Shown here: in pieces, positions 43,735-55,037 of the stretch
How the letters are laid out: each line of letters begins with the position of its first letter
Position numbering within the stretch: position 1 is the first letter of the stretch
Assembly: GCA_963989385.1 (NCBI GenBank)
Contig: OZ022502.1
Coordinates: 11,891,001-11,955,000, forward strand
Direction: 5' to 3'
Length of the DNA stretch: 64,000 nt
Source: Ctena decussata
Taxonomy: Eukaryota > Mollusca > Bivalvia > Lucinida > Lucinidae
Notes under the pieces: generated by a model
Database searches by the model: none
Seen by the model: only the letters and a program-made list of their open reading frames with translations
What the model was told of the DNA's origin: nothing
Made by a program: the position numbers and the translations under genes

Positions 43735-43950
43735 TAGGGTCAAGTCGGGTAAATTCGGACAGCAGGTAAATTCGGACAGTGACATTGTTTCATTTATATG
43801 TCAGTTGTTTGGAATTAAAACAAAAATAACTGGGCAAACAGTGAAAATACTGATGAGACGGCTCATTATGAGCCGTCTAATCTGGATGTTCACTGTTTGA
43901 AATGGTATGTCCGAATTTACCGCTGTCCGAAGCAACCGGACTCGACCCTA
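43735..43950. mobile_element. MITE with TIR TAGGGTCGAGTCGGGTAA, copy 2
   Basis: Same orientation and inner palindrome as 42494-42712. It lies about 700 bp upstream of the transporter start codon, so the two copies bracket exon 1. Confidence 0.82.
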
Positions 43951-43996
43951 AAGGTGAGTGATGTTCTCGCGAGAGGTAATCGATAGCTTGACATGA

Positions 43997-43999
43997 CCC

Positions 44000-44030
<31 letters not shown>

Positions 44031-44060
44031 ACACATACACACATGCACACACACACACTC
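43997..44060. repeat. Poly-C run followed by AC repeat
   Basis: Twenty C residues (43997-44016), then ACACAC with few interruptions. Confidence 0.9.
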
Positions 44061-46680
44061 CCATATTATGCGCATGGACTTCTGGGTATTATCCAGTTTT
44101 TCATAAAGATGGCGGAAACGTTTGCAAAGAAATGCTGCCGAAATTATCCGAAATCCCGAAAGATTTTGGGAAAATGCATTATTCAGCGCATGGAAACCAT
44201 GATGGCCGCCACTGGTACAGTACTTGAGTGTGTTGCTGCTTGTTTGTGACCGATTTCGAGGACCTATCACAAGCATATGTTGCAGGGGCTCAGTCGTCCA
44301 AGACAGCAAACGTGAGGTAACAAAAGTTGATTCCTTGAGTATAAATCAAAGGCCGGGAAAAAATAATAATAATGATAAATAAAAAGTAAAAAAATGAATA
44401 ATAAATAGAATAAAAATCGAGTTGAACAACGCCGTAAAATCGACAAGCCACCCCTTACCAAACTTTTTACTGACAGTGTAGTCATCATTTTAAGGCAAAT
44501 AGATAATTTTACATTTTTCCACCATATTTACAAGGGGGAACAACTTTTATGACCGCGTGTTTGTTCCCCTCAGTACAAAACACTTCCAAAAGGGGTTCTA
44601 TACTTAAAGGAAAGAATTTGCTCCTAGAGGAGCAAATTCTCTCTTTTAAGCATAGACCCCTCCCCCACCCCCTTCAGAAGGTAGCAGAAGGTAGAAAAAA
44701 TGAAACTGGCAGATTTTCTTCCCCTGAATGTGCACCTATTCATCTTGATAGGTCATAAAACAAAACAAACATAATTTTATAGATGTTTCGTCTCAAGGAC
44801 CCATCATAAAATTTGATTTACCTCAACTTTATCATTTTTTTGGTGAGGTTATTGAACTTGCACATATGCCCGATGTTCGTTTTGGCTATTTTTATCATTA
44901 TTGTTATTATGTATTATTTTTAGTTGATGACGTTTGCTGTTCGTAAAACTAACAACGTCCTCATAATTTCCTTTTTATTTTACGTCATTTGTTGTCATTT
45001 TTCTTCCACTACTGTACGCAGTGGATATTAAAAGAGCACGTAGAAGGCACCAGAGGCACATTTTGCTATGTCAGAGTTTATAGTTTTTTGGCTCACTAAT
45101 TTCTTAAATAAAGCTCAAATCACAATTTGACTCCGACTTCTCGCTCAGTATCAATGCGTGAAATATACGTTTGTTCCAAGTTTGTGAAATCTTTAAAGAT
45201 TGTCTCCCTCGTTTTCGTGTTTACAGAAACAAACATTTTAACAAAATTTCGTTACACAATTTATCATAGTCTCATAACTAACCGTACAAGTTTTGAGAAA
45301 ATGCATGTTTTTTCGATAAATGTGGAATGGAAAATAATCTTCAAATTAAAATGCAAATTACCTATTTCCTCAGGGCGTGTAAGAATATCGATTTTGACCA
45401 CGTGTCTCATGTGATCATGTACAGGTATTTTTCTTATTCGTGCACGTGATTGTGATGTATGAATAAATTATTTTTGTCCAATACTGCGATTTCGAGCGCG
45501 GTCCCCGATCGTTTAAAAAATTATCTTATTTGTTGTCTAAAGTCACTTTTATCAACTATTATTATCTAAATTCTATTTCAAATGTATTGTTAGACCATGT
45601 CGGAGGCATTGCGTGAAATATTTCATCAAATCATTTTTTATTACTATCAAGGGAGTAAATCTTTAAGGTTTGGTCGAGCAGTTTTTTTACAGAACTCAGT
45701 CTAATTCGATTACTAAAAAAATGTCCCACAGGCCATGCTCGCAGATTTTTATAATAATGATAACGACTTTTTTTCGCATTACGTACAAAAATCGTCCTCA
45801 GCTGAAAGAATCTGCAGACACTATGCAGTTTGCAAGAGCCCTTTGCTCTTCGTCTGTTCAAAGAAGTTTTCGCAGACAGATATATAAAGGAAGATATAAT
45901 ACAAAAGATTTATTTTCATTTAATACCCTGTTTTGAAACAGCGAAATAATGAAAAAAGTAAAAATGAATAAACAAATAAAGACTAATAACATTTAAAAAT
46001 TAGGCACTTACCTTTTGGGTGCTATTCACGGAGTCTACCGAAAACTTCCGAGTGGTCTAGACTGACCATTCCTGCATCACCATATTGCAGTCCCGCATTA
46101 AATGGAAATAGACACTGGTATTTGGTACTATACACAAAATCGCAGAGGTTTATGAAATATAGGCATGATTAAATAGTTTGGGCTCCATAATAAGTGTATG
46201 TTCTAAATTATAATATTAATTTGTCCTAGATAATTATTGGGTGACATATGACTACATATCAAGATTAACTTGCAGCTAATTGTTTACATACAAATACTGT
46301 GTAAAAGTGAATAGGTACTTTCTTAAGGGAAGCAACACTGGTATTTCTCTTTGTGCATCCCTTCTCAATGGGGGACAACTCTTAAATTAATGCTCTCCCA
46401 AGCGTAAATTCTTTCCTATAAGAGTACATTCAATTTTTTTCGGAAGGCCCTCCTAGTCCCTGCAAGGAAACAGGAAGGTGCATTGCCATTTCTGTATTGT
46501 AAAACCAAACTTCTCCTTTTTTCTTTTTTTTTTTTTTTGGTATTTTTTGGAAATTCTTTTTTTCTTTAAGTTTTCGTGTCCCAAGCTTCAGAATTTAAGG
46601 TAACCTGAGACAATGAATAAATGTGTTGATGCATTCATAATAAGGCTTCTGGCCTTTACTCATTAAGATTTAAAAAAGAT
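44061..46680. other. No gene seen; one hairpin
   Basis: A hairpin of the AAAGAATTTGCTCC family lies at 44598-44655 (arms TCTATACTTAAAGGAAAG and complement). Otherwise AT-rich with frames of at most 95 codons that show no family likeness. Confidence 0.4.
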
Positions 46681-46990
46681 AAAGGTAAAGGTTTCCCATA
46701 GCCTAATAGCCGTAGGGGCAGTGGGGGGGGGGGGGGGGGGGGGGGTAGAGATCCCACTGTATCTTGGGCACAGCTAATGAAAGGCGGAGCCCATCTCTCT
46801 CCTTTCGCTGCCATTAAGATTTGTGTCACATTAAATGAGGTACAGTCTTGAAACTTGGTAGACAGATAATGAGTTGAGATAAATAGATTCTATCATTAGT
46901 ACCCAGTGGGGATAAGGCGAGCCCAACCCAAGGGTCTACCGTTTAAGTGGGAAACAAGGCGAGGACTGGAATCCCTATCTCCACAGGACA
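46680..46990. repeat. Repeat-like block with a 23-base G run
   Basis: AGGTTTCCCATAGCCTAATA is followed by 23 G residues (46723-46745), then ATCCCACTGTATCTTGGGCA. The block looks like a degraded dispersed repeat. The G run could form a quadruplex. Confidence 0.4.
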
Positions 46991-47396
46991 CCAGTCTTTG
47001 ATTACTTTTCTCACCTACCAATATTAAAAAGATTATTTGGCTGACTGTATGCTTCTACCTTAAAACGAGGTATTCTGACGTCATTTAATGATCTAACATG
47101 ATCACCTCAGGAAATCAAACAAAGCGAAGGAACTACATGTAATACACTGGCCGTTAAGCTTGAAGAAGATTATTTCATGAAAATTATCATGTTAAAGAAT
47201 GTTTCTAAATCCTGTCTGGGAAGCCATTGAACAAAGACACAGATGATAATCAAGGGAACTTGCTCCAAAAAGAGTCAATGGAATTTTGTTCCCTCGACAC
47301 ATCCGGGAACTCTCGAGCTAGTACAATCGACACAAAAACTGTAAACAAAGGTATGTCTCGGAAGAATTTTATCCATATTTATTTCTTTTATTAGCG

Positions 47397-47590
47397 ATTT
47401 TTGGGAAAATCCGGCAATGGTATTGTACGAAGATGTTGATGATGGATTTGTTGTGGACTGGCTCGATTTCAATCCAGTACACACGTCAACGACAACGACA
47501 GGGATGGCAGCCCAATGTCGACCCAAAAATTACTATTATTATTGTTATTATCATTATTGTTATGAGTTTTAGTAGTAGAAGAAGTATTAG
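47397..47590 (+). other. Candidate exon running into a microsatellite
   Basis: After a good acceptor (TTATTTCTTTTATTAG), the frame reads DFWENPAMVLYEDVDDGF, VVDWLDFNPVHTSTTTTGMA and then enters the ATT/GTA repeat, stopping at TAG near 47575. The composition of the first 50 residues is protein-like. No family recognised and no other exon found, so this may be chance. Confidence 0.25.
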
Positions 47591-48110
47591 AGGAAAAAGT
47601 AGTAATGGTTGTAGCAGTAGTAGTTGTTGCTATAGCAATAGAAGTAGTAGTAGTAGTATGAGCAGTAGTAGCAGCAGAAACAGTAGTAGAAGGAGAAGTA
47701 GGAGTAGTAGCAGTAGTAGTAATAGCTGTTGTAGTAGTAGTAGTAGAAATAGTAGTAGTAGTAGTAGTAGACGATGAACTTTTTGTTGTTGTAGCAACAG
47801 AAGTAGCAGGAGTAGTAGTAATAGTTGTAGAAGTAGTAATAGCAAGAGCAATAGTAGAAGAAGTAGTAGTAACAGCAGCGGTAGTAGTAGTAGCAGCAGT
47901 AGCAGCAGCAGTAGTAGTAGTGGTAGTAGTAGTGGTAGTTTGTTCTTGTAGAAGTCATTAATGATTTTGAATAATGCACGTTTTCGCCATTTCAGCCTAT
48001 TGGCCATCTTTGAATTTAGATAAGTCTATTTTTGAATAATAATAATAATGATAATAATAATAATAATAATAGAAATAATAAAAATTATTATAATAATAAT
48101 AACAAATGGT
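47520..48110. repeat. Long AGT/ATT trinucleotide microsatellite
   Basis: Interrupted AGTAGTAGT tract at 47570-47940, followed by an AATAATAAT tract at 48037-48095. The poly-Ser, poly-Leu and poly-Tyr frames in this stretch are artefacts of the repeat. Confidence 0.95.
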
Positions 48111-48324
48111 AGAACAAACGCACTAGGTCCAGTTACCGTGGCTCTTTAAGGGCCATCTCATGTTAACCCACATCTGTTGGTCTGTCGGGCTGAAAGAGTT
48201 TAATGCATTACCCTATCTATTCGGTTAAAAGACTAGCCTTAAAAGACTGGACATACTCTTTCCAAATTACTTCAAATACGTAAATCAGTCTTTTGTAATT
48301 CAGCTACATAATGAGTTTTTCTCA

Positions 48325-48392
48325 TCCAAAACAATCCCAAAGATCTAGATCCGTCTTACAAGACGGATCTAGATCTTTGAGATTGTTATGGA
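48325..48392. repeat. TCTAGATC hairpin family, copy 4
   Basis: CCAAAACAATCCCAAAGATC is mirrored by GATCTTTGAGATTGTTATGG, centred on CTTACAAG. Best preserved copy with 53572. Confidence 0.7.
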
Positions 48393-48399
48393 AGGGGAA

Positions 48400-49434
48400 A
48401 CGCCCCTCTAATAACCGAAGAGTTACGGTAACCACTAGGCCCTAAATGACCATAAACATTTTCACATAAATACTTCTGAGGAGACTAGCAGCAAAAGCAT
48501 TTGGAACATAACACACACTGGTCTGGCATTCAACACAGGTAACGAAGACAACGTACATGAATCTTGCTTGTTCCGCTCATCAGGATAAGTTTGCTTCAAA
48601 AGTATAGTCTCACGGACCATCCGATCCCCGGCTCTTAAAATAGGAATCAAAAGTTTTACTGAATTCATATGCATATTCAAAAAATGCTTGAAAACAATTT
48701 TTGGACTACAACGTCTATGCAACGAATCGGTAAAGAAACTTATTCAAGCACTGCATATATACTAGACGGACTTTCTTCAAAAATCTGGTCTGACTAAGAG
48801 GTATAACAAACTGCCGGGTCCGTAAGAATAATGGTTTGGTATTAATCTAAGAGATATGCGAAAAAATCAAGTTTTATAGTACGTTGCCTTCGTTGCCTGT
48901 GATGAATGCCAGACCAGTGTGTAGCATGCTCAACGACTTGGGTTCAGTGTGACAAGTTAGGTCATTTGTAGGCCTACTTTTTACAAACTGCGTCGTAAAG
49001 TAAATGCCTACATCATAATGATGTGTGTTTAAAAGTGGACTATGGAGGTTCTAAGGCACACATGTGAACGGCGGAGGCCCTGACTAGACGGCGCGTATTC
49101 AAGACAGTCACAGTTTGATTCGAAAAGTGCAATCTTCGTCTGAACGAGCTTGGCCTGCCCTGGTTAGAGCAAAATTGATACACTTTCAAGGGTAGAAGGG
49201 AGAATTTATATTTGGGTACATCTCTACCTTTTCTACCATGTTTGGAGGGGGGGGGACAACTTTTATGAATGTTTGCTTCCGCGTGGATGACAAAACCGTT
49301 CTAAAATGGACTCAACACTGAAAAAAAATAATCTAAAGAAGCAAATTCTTAGGGGAGGTAAAACGAAAATGGCAGAGTTCCTTCTCTTGAAATTGTATGC
49401 ATTCACCATAAGAGTAGCCTTGTTAAACACCCTT
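48400..49434. other. No gene seen
   Basis: Unique-looking sequence with only short frames. GCACACTGGTCTGGCATTCA near 48516 and its inverted form ATGCCAGACCAGTGTG near 48907 hint at a degraded 400-bp inverted element. Confidence 0.35.
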
Positions 49435-49575
49435 TTTCTGCTACTTTCAGTATAATATGAACGAACTGGTCAATTTGATCTTTTTCTACTACTTTCAGTA
49501 TAATATGAACGGACTGGTCAATTTGATCTTTTTCTACTACTTTCAGTATAATATGAACGGACTGGTCAATTTAAT
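49435..49575 (+). repeat. 48-bp tandem repeat, nearly three units
   Basis: CTACTTTCAGTATAATATGA with ACGGACTGGTCAATTTGATC recurs at exactly 48-bp steps (49443, 49491, 49539), almost unchanged. Because 48 is a multiple of three it stays open and yields repeated MNGLVNLIFFYYFQY. The frame has no other coding sign. Confidence 0.9.
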
Positions 49576-49689
49576 AAGACACCTAATGTTTCCATCTCAT
49601 AACACCTTAGTATATAGGCTACATGAAATAATACTGTGGAGAAAGGGGTCTCTTTCAGTGAATCAATAACAAATTCAGCTGCACGTATG

Positions 49690-50020
49690 CACAGGGTATA
49701 AACCAGTGCGCCAATTTTCGCTTCCTGCAGAGACTGTACATCATATTCGGCTTCCGCCGAGACTGCCCGCGATCTCTTGCTTCCTGCTGAGACTTCTGTA
49801 CATGATACATGGCTTCCTGCAGAGACTGTCCGCGTAATTCTGCTTCCTGCCTAGGCTCTCGACAGGAAGCAGTCACGCGGACAGTCTCGGCAGGAAGCCA
49901 TTTTTCGAAGACGGTAGTCCCTGCAGGAAGCAAGAGATCGCGGACAGTCTTGGCGGAAGCCAAATATGACGGACAGTCTCTGCAGGAAGCGAAAATTTGC
50001 GGACTGGTTTATACCCTGTG
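49690..50020. mobile_element. Palindromic element built of ten 30-bp repeats, copy 1
   Basis: The ends are CACAGGGTATAAACCAGTGC and its inverted counterpart. The left half has five repeats of GCTTCCTGCNGAGACTGT starting at 49720, 49750, 49779, 49812 and 49842. The right half has five in the opposite sense ending at 49870, 49898, 49932, 49960 and 49990. The intervening 12 to 15 bases differ between repeats. A centre CTAGG joins the halves. No coding capacity; the open frames are products of the repeat. Confidence 0.85.
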
Positions 50021-50306
50021 GTATGTCAAAACTTGCATATTTAGTTGTAACATGTCTGCATACGAGGTGTCGTCGGGCAAATGCCCCACTTAACTTCTCC
50101 TTCATATATCACATGAATTTTGCTGGGTCAGTCTTTGATATGCCTTTCTCAAAGTGCGCATGAGTTCGAGCAAGTATTGTCATGCGTATTTTACAAACAT
50201 GTACATGTATATGCCTTGAAACAGATTTCTCATACGTGGAAACGCTCTGATATTGTCTTTATCCATTGGAAGAGGTCGGGGGAAGGGGGTGCAGAACTAT
50301 GTACTA

Positions 50307-50373
50307 GTAAACAGTGTATACCGAGATCAGACTGCTCCTATGAGCAGTCTGATCAAGGTCTACATATTATGCA
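50307..50373. repeat. GTAAACAGTGTATACC hairpin
   Basis: Copy of the 12831-12897 hairpin with the centre AGACTGCTCCTATGAGCAGT. Confidence 0.55.
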
Positions 50374-50520
50374 ATTTGCTAATGTTCCTGTGCAAGTCTC
50401 ACACTCCGCAGGAGTAAAAGATATCTGCCAAAGTGCTCTGAGCGCCCGCTTGAATGAGACACACAGCTGCTTGCCTCCACAATCACCATTGAAAAAAATA
50501 CGTAACTTAAAGAGGCAACT

Positions 50521-50737
50521 TACACATCACAACAAAACCAACAACGGGGCATGTGACCCACCGAAGACGCAGACCAGTCAGATCAGGGTCTCTGTTTTGC
50601 ACTCAGTAGATAGCTAAGAACAAAATCTTTCTTCATGCCGACAGGAAAGACTCTGATCAGACCTGGCAGTTGCCTAGGCTGCTCTGAGTCTTCGTTGGCG
50701 AACATACCATTTTGATGGTTTTGTGGTGCTGGGGCTC
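50521..50737. mobile_element. Family-A palindromic MITE, degraded
   Basis: CACATCACAACAAAACCAAC at the left; GGTTTTGTGGTGCTGGGGCT at the right; inner GACTCTGATCAGACC and GCCTAGGCTGCTCTGAGTC retained. Confidence 0.65.
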
Positions 50738-50739
50738 AC

Positions 50740-51435
50740 GTGTACTCCGTAATGATGTGTCCAAACAGAATACTAGCATACACTTTAAACTTCAACTCTG
50801 TGCATATTTCGGCCATTCTCCAATTCTTTTTAAATGTAGAGATTGTAATAAATTGACTCGCGAAAATCATTCATTTCTCGAAAAATTTTGGATGGGTCAT
50901 TAACATCAAAGTGTAATATCGCCAGGGTAAAATAACATATTCTTCAATTTTGGAAAACAAAAGCAAAGTTATTTTCATGTGGTGAACATTAGAGATTAAC
51001 AGCTGTCAGACAGGTCAGAAAGGAGATAAATATTAGAGAGCCATCTTCATCTTTAGTAAAGATAAATATGGCTCTTTAATATTTATCTCCTTTTTTATTC
51101 TCAGTAATCCATGTACATTCCAGAAAGCAGCCTTAAAATTCGTCCGTACACGTGGTACACTGCTTTTATTGCGCTGCGTGTTGTGCCATTATCATTTAAC
51201 CTATCTCAGTAAAGTACTCTTTAACAAAAGAAACAGCTGTATTTATAGTCATAAGCTAAGATCCTGGTGGTCGTTGAAGAGAGCTACTTGTTTATAGGGT
51301 TCCACTGCATACAGCTTCCTCAGGATGGTGGTCAGTGTAAATAGAGAAGACTCTGATCAGACTGCACACAGTGCAGTCTAAACAGAGTCTTCCCTTATTG
51401 CATTTTTCACATGGCACACTGAAAGAGTTAAATTT
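50740..51435. other. No gene seen; two hairpins
   Basis: A hairpin at 51019-51093 (AAAGGAGATAAATATTAGAG arms) and another at 51343-51396 (AGAAGACTCTGATCAGACTG arms). Nothing else recognised. Confidence 0.4.
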
Positions 51436-51444
51436 TCAAGTGGT

Positions 51445-51691
51445 CCTAGGAGTCCCGGTAGCTCAGTAGGTTAAGCGCTGGCCTGCTGCTCTAGTGGTCC
51501 CGGGTTCGAGACCAGCTGCCGCTGGAGTCTTTCCCGCTGTAAACGGAATTCTATTGCACACAGTCTTTCATGGAAATAATGTTGTATTTATTTATTTATT
51601 TATTTATTTATTTATTCATAATTTCATGATAACATATACATATGAAATAATGTCTAAAATGACGTAAAATCGCTAGTTATCCATCCATCCA
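51445..51691 (+). mobile_element. tRNA-derived SINE family 2, copy 3
   Basis: GTCCCGGTAGCTCAGTAGGT head, B box GGGTTCGAGACC, tail CCATCCATCCATC. A TTTA microsatellite (51576-51617) has expanded inside it. It is flanked by the 9-bp duplication TCAAGTGGT (51436-51444 and 51692-51700). Confidence 0.88.
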
Positions 51692-51791
51692 TCAAGTGGT
51701 TCTTGCTTTGTCCTTCATTGGCGGTCACAACTGCTAACCTTTTAGTGGTCTCTGTCTCCATCTTACAATGACTAGGAAATGTTATAGGCCA

Positions 51792-51998
51792 GGGGCCGTA
51801 TTCATAAAACGACTTAAGTGGTTGCTATGCTGTTGCTAAGGCTAAATTTCTTTGAAGGAGATTCCCTACAACTATGAAAACAGTCTTACAAAGACTGTTC
51901 CTCCAGAGCAAATTAAATAGTTGTAGGGAATCTCCTTTATAGAAATTTCCCCTTAGCAACAGCATAGCAACGACTTAAGTTGTTTTATAAATATGGCC
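51792..51998. mobile_element. MITE with TIR GGGGCCGTATTCATAAAAC
   Basis: GGGGCCGTATTCATAAAACG and the inverted right end GGGGCCATATTTATAAAACA. Inner mirrored AGGAGATTCCCTACAACTAT and GTTGCTATGCTGTTGCTAAG arms. About 207 bp, nearly a full palindrome. Confidence 0.82.
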
Positions 51999-51999
51999 C

Positions 52000-53560
52000 C
52001 AGGATGCCTACATTCTCTGTTTCTTCTTTAATATGGTGACTCTGGTAAACGACTCATTAAATTTAAAACAATTATTTCTAGAAAAAAAAATGAATGGTTC
52101 GTTTACATAAACGTGTAATATCATTAGGGATGAATTACATAGTCTTCGATTTTGGAGAACAGACGCAAATTCATTCGCATTTCGGAGATGTGATTGTGGA
52201 GATCAGCAGCTGTGAGAAAGGTAAATATGAAGATAGCACTTGAATACTGGTAATGAAATTTTTCTCTTTTTTTTTTTTAGCAATCCATTTACATACCGGT
52301 AAGCAACCTTATAAGACATACTCTAGGGACCCTAAAACAATTACCATAAATTTCCTAAAGTATAACCTTTATTTCTCACAATTTATATAAACTGGAGAAA
52401 AAGACTATAACAAATATTACACATCAGTACCAGGAGGGTCATCCCTGCAAAAGAGTAACCAAATTTAAATTCATTAAAATTTACCAGTGATCAAGCCGGA
52501 TAAAACAGCGTTGAAACCATGGCATGTCAGCGCTGATTCAATGTCATGGCAACGTTGAATCAACGTCGACACTACAATGTCCCAATGCTGTGGATTCGTT
52601 CGTTAATCCTAATTCATGCCACTTTTTTTCACGTGAATTTCTCGGGGACATAGTCCAATAAATAGATTTTTATTTCACCGATTGAACACCAAAAGCAGTA
52701 TTTTCACGAGTGGCGAAGCTTTTGGTGTTCATGAGTGAAATAAAAATTCATCTTACACTATACACTAAAAATGTCAAATTTTCTGTTTCTTTTATGCTTG
52801 AAAATCGCACGAATTCTGTTTATTCAAGAGCGTCAGCCATTACGACAGAAACACAACTTTTTTCTAGCCGTTTTGCGTCAAACTTGGTGCTTCAAACGTG
52901 TTTTGGGGTATGATAATGGTTGTAAGCAAGGTTTGCAACTGAAAAATAGCTTCAAATAATATTTTGACAAACAAATCTAAAAACATTTGCCAAGAAAGAA
53001 TGTCTACAGGAGACTTAGGCGGCCTGACGTCGGCCTGAAACAGTGAAATCAAAAATGATAATCTCAAGTTTCGATTTCACCGAGAAATCTCTATAATTCA
53101 TTGAAAAGTATAAAAGAAAACGGTTTGCTTTTACAATGCAGTGATGCGTCCAAAATATGCAGAGGAAATGGCAAACAGTGTAGGTTCTGATCCGGCTTCT
53201 CCTTGGACTGCACTGTACGCTCAGACCTACCTGTCCCAATACACAGATTGTTTATGGTAAAACAGCATGGCTATATACATACTGGTGAAAAGCATTATAT
53301 TGGGCACTCACAGTTGCAAATCTATTTCCTCCATTCTCAAGAGGCACCACTCTGGTTTACCTGAGCGTCATAGCAATGAGAAACTGTTCACAAAAACTGT
53401 ATCAAGGGAGGTTTGTTATAGACATATGAACATGAAATATTTATTTTCTTCATACATATAACTTTCAAAGCTCAACACTCTTCAAATACACTTACAAATA
53501 TTAGCCCAGCTCCTCCTTTCACTTTTAAAAACGAATACTTAATATTTAGGTAGTAAGACG
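52000..53560. other. No gene seen; one palindrome
   Basis: A hairpin-like MITE at 52661-52752 has arms TTTTTATTTCACCGATTGAA and ACACCAAAAGC. Repeated TTGAATCAACG-type words near 52535-52570 recur at 54915-54990. No exon-like frame. Confidence 0.4.
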
Positions 53561-53571
53561 CGTTTTCCATT

Positions 53572-53637
53572 CCAGAACAATCCAGAAAATCTAGATCCGT
53601 CTCATAAGACGGATCTAGATAATTGGAATTGTTTTGG
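53572..53637. repeat. TCTAGATC hairpin family, copy 5
   Basis: CCAGAACAATCCAGAAAATC is mirrored by GATAATTGGAATTGTTTTGG, centred on CTCATAAG. Confidence 0.7.
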
Positions 53638-53777
53638 CAGGGGAAATCCATCTTATAGCAGAATTTCATGGTTATATAAGTTTCGATATTTGGGGTTTTA
53701 TAGCAGAATAAATACAACTTGGGATTGTTTTAATAACGTCTAGTGAAAATTGTTCTGATACCATTCATATATAGAGG

Positions 53778-53870
53778 ATCTTACACGAGTGGTCATTTCA
53801 TATGAAATTTATGAAACGAGCCTTCGGCGAGTTTCATAAATTTCATATTAAATGACCACGAGTGTAAGAT
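53778..53870. repeat. 93-bp hairpin
   Basis: ATCTTACACGAGTGGTCATT and TCATATGAAATTTATGAAAC are mirrored in the right half with loop GAGCCTTCGGCGA. Probably a minimal MITE. Confidence 0.75.
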
Positions 53871-54009
53871 TGTGTTTATGAAATGACCCTTTGAAATGGG
53901 ATTTTAATGCCTTCAAACTGAACATTATTTCAATAAGAAAACACATTGTTGACACGGACGTTGTCAATGACGTTACGTGTACGCGCCAAAGTGTTATTAC
54001 ACGTGTGGT

Positions 54010-54226
54010 TGGTTGGTTGTGTTATTATTTAACGTCCACGGTAAACAGCTATGGTCATGTCGTGACGGTCAGTTAACCTAACCACTTACTTTCACCAGTA
54101 GCTGACAACTGCCCTTCTTGAATCAGCGGAAGGAGAAATGAAAGTAAATGGCTGGACCGGGTATCGAACCAAGGACCTCTGACTTACAAGTCAGGTGCCC
54201 TACCTATTGCGCTACGCGGCCCGGCC
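54010..54226 (-). mobile_element. tRNA-derived SINE family 1 with exact 14-bp duplication
   Basis: Flanked by ATTACACGTGTGGT at 53996-54009 and 54227-54240, identical at all 14 positions. The head reads GGCCGGGCCGCGTAGCGCAA with the B box GGTTCGATACCC. It lacks about 50 bp of body present in the copy at 35949. An intact duplication suggests a fairly recent LINE-mediated insertion. Confidence 0.93.
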
Positions 54227-54240
54227 ATTACACGTGTGGT

Positions 54241-55037
54241 CATACGATGTTTATGACACGACGTTATCCATTGAGTAGGCAGCGACATCATATGATAAAT
54301 CTGAATTAAAAATGTCATTTAGTTTAAACATGTTTTATTCATAATTTCACTGACATGCAACATAAGATATACACAAAATAGAGTTAATGGGATTGGAATG
54401 AAAGCAAAATGCTTATAAGATTCCTTTCCCTGAAAATGTCATTAATCCCCTCTGCTTGTATGTGTACGTATGCATCTGCAAAGGAGGACACTCTAGCATG
54501 GAAATACTTGCCCCCGTTTTCACTCTGCTTACCCAACAGAGTTTGCTCTCTTTTGAGAGCCATATTTTTCTTTAAAAGAGAGGATTTGCACTTTCCAGAG
54601 TGTCAGTTCTTTCCGTTAAAAATTGTTTTCATTGGAAAAGTGATTCACATATATACGAAAGAAGCAAATTCTATTGTGGTAAGTTTGTCTCCCTTGCAAA
54701 ACTGGCACCCAAACCATAGCAGTATAACAGTACACATTTGTTTCGATTAGTTGTTTATGATATTAGATTCCATACTCTTCTCAAAGAAGCAGCTCATACG
54801 ATTCCCTAAATTCACTCTCACCATAGCCTACGCCCCCATTCCCCGTTCACGCCAGCCTGCACTTTACCTTAGATATAATGAGTCTTCAGCAAATGCCGAC
54901 TTGGCGCATAGCATTGAATCAACATTGAATCAACACTGAATCACAGTTGATTCAACGTCATGACGTTGAATCAACTTTGATAAAGTGTTGATTAGAAGTT
55001 GCGTACCTGCTGGGTGCCGGAGCTTGGTGACTAACAT
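54241..55037. other. No gene seen downstream of the lipase
   Basis: AT-rich, then a stretch of TTGAATCAACRTTGA-like words at 54915-54995 that may be a degraded small palindrome ending in CCTGCTGGG, like the GACGTC-rich MITEs. Confidence 0.35.

Noticed and set aside
47433..48007. Poly-Ser frame on plus and poly-Leu / poly-Tyr frames on minus
   Set aside because: They are the translations of an AGT/ACT trinucleotide microsatellite in different frames.
49457..49669. Repeat protein MNGLVNLIFFYYFQY
   Set aside because: The 48-bp repeat stays open only because its length is a multiple of three; there is no start context or other coding sequence around it.
49655..50105. Frames with repeated LPAETVRV-like peptides, and the CRISPR-like look of the 30-bp repeats
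   Set aside because: The peptides come from the palindromic repeat element. The repeats are mirrored, degenerate and in a eukaryotic setting with no cas genes, so not a CRISPR array.
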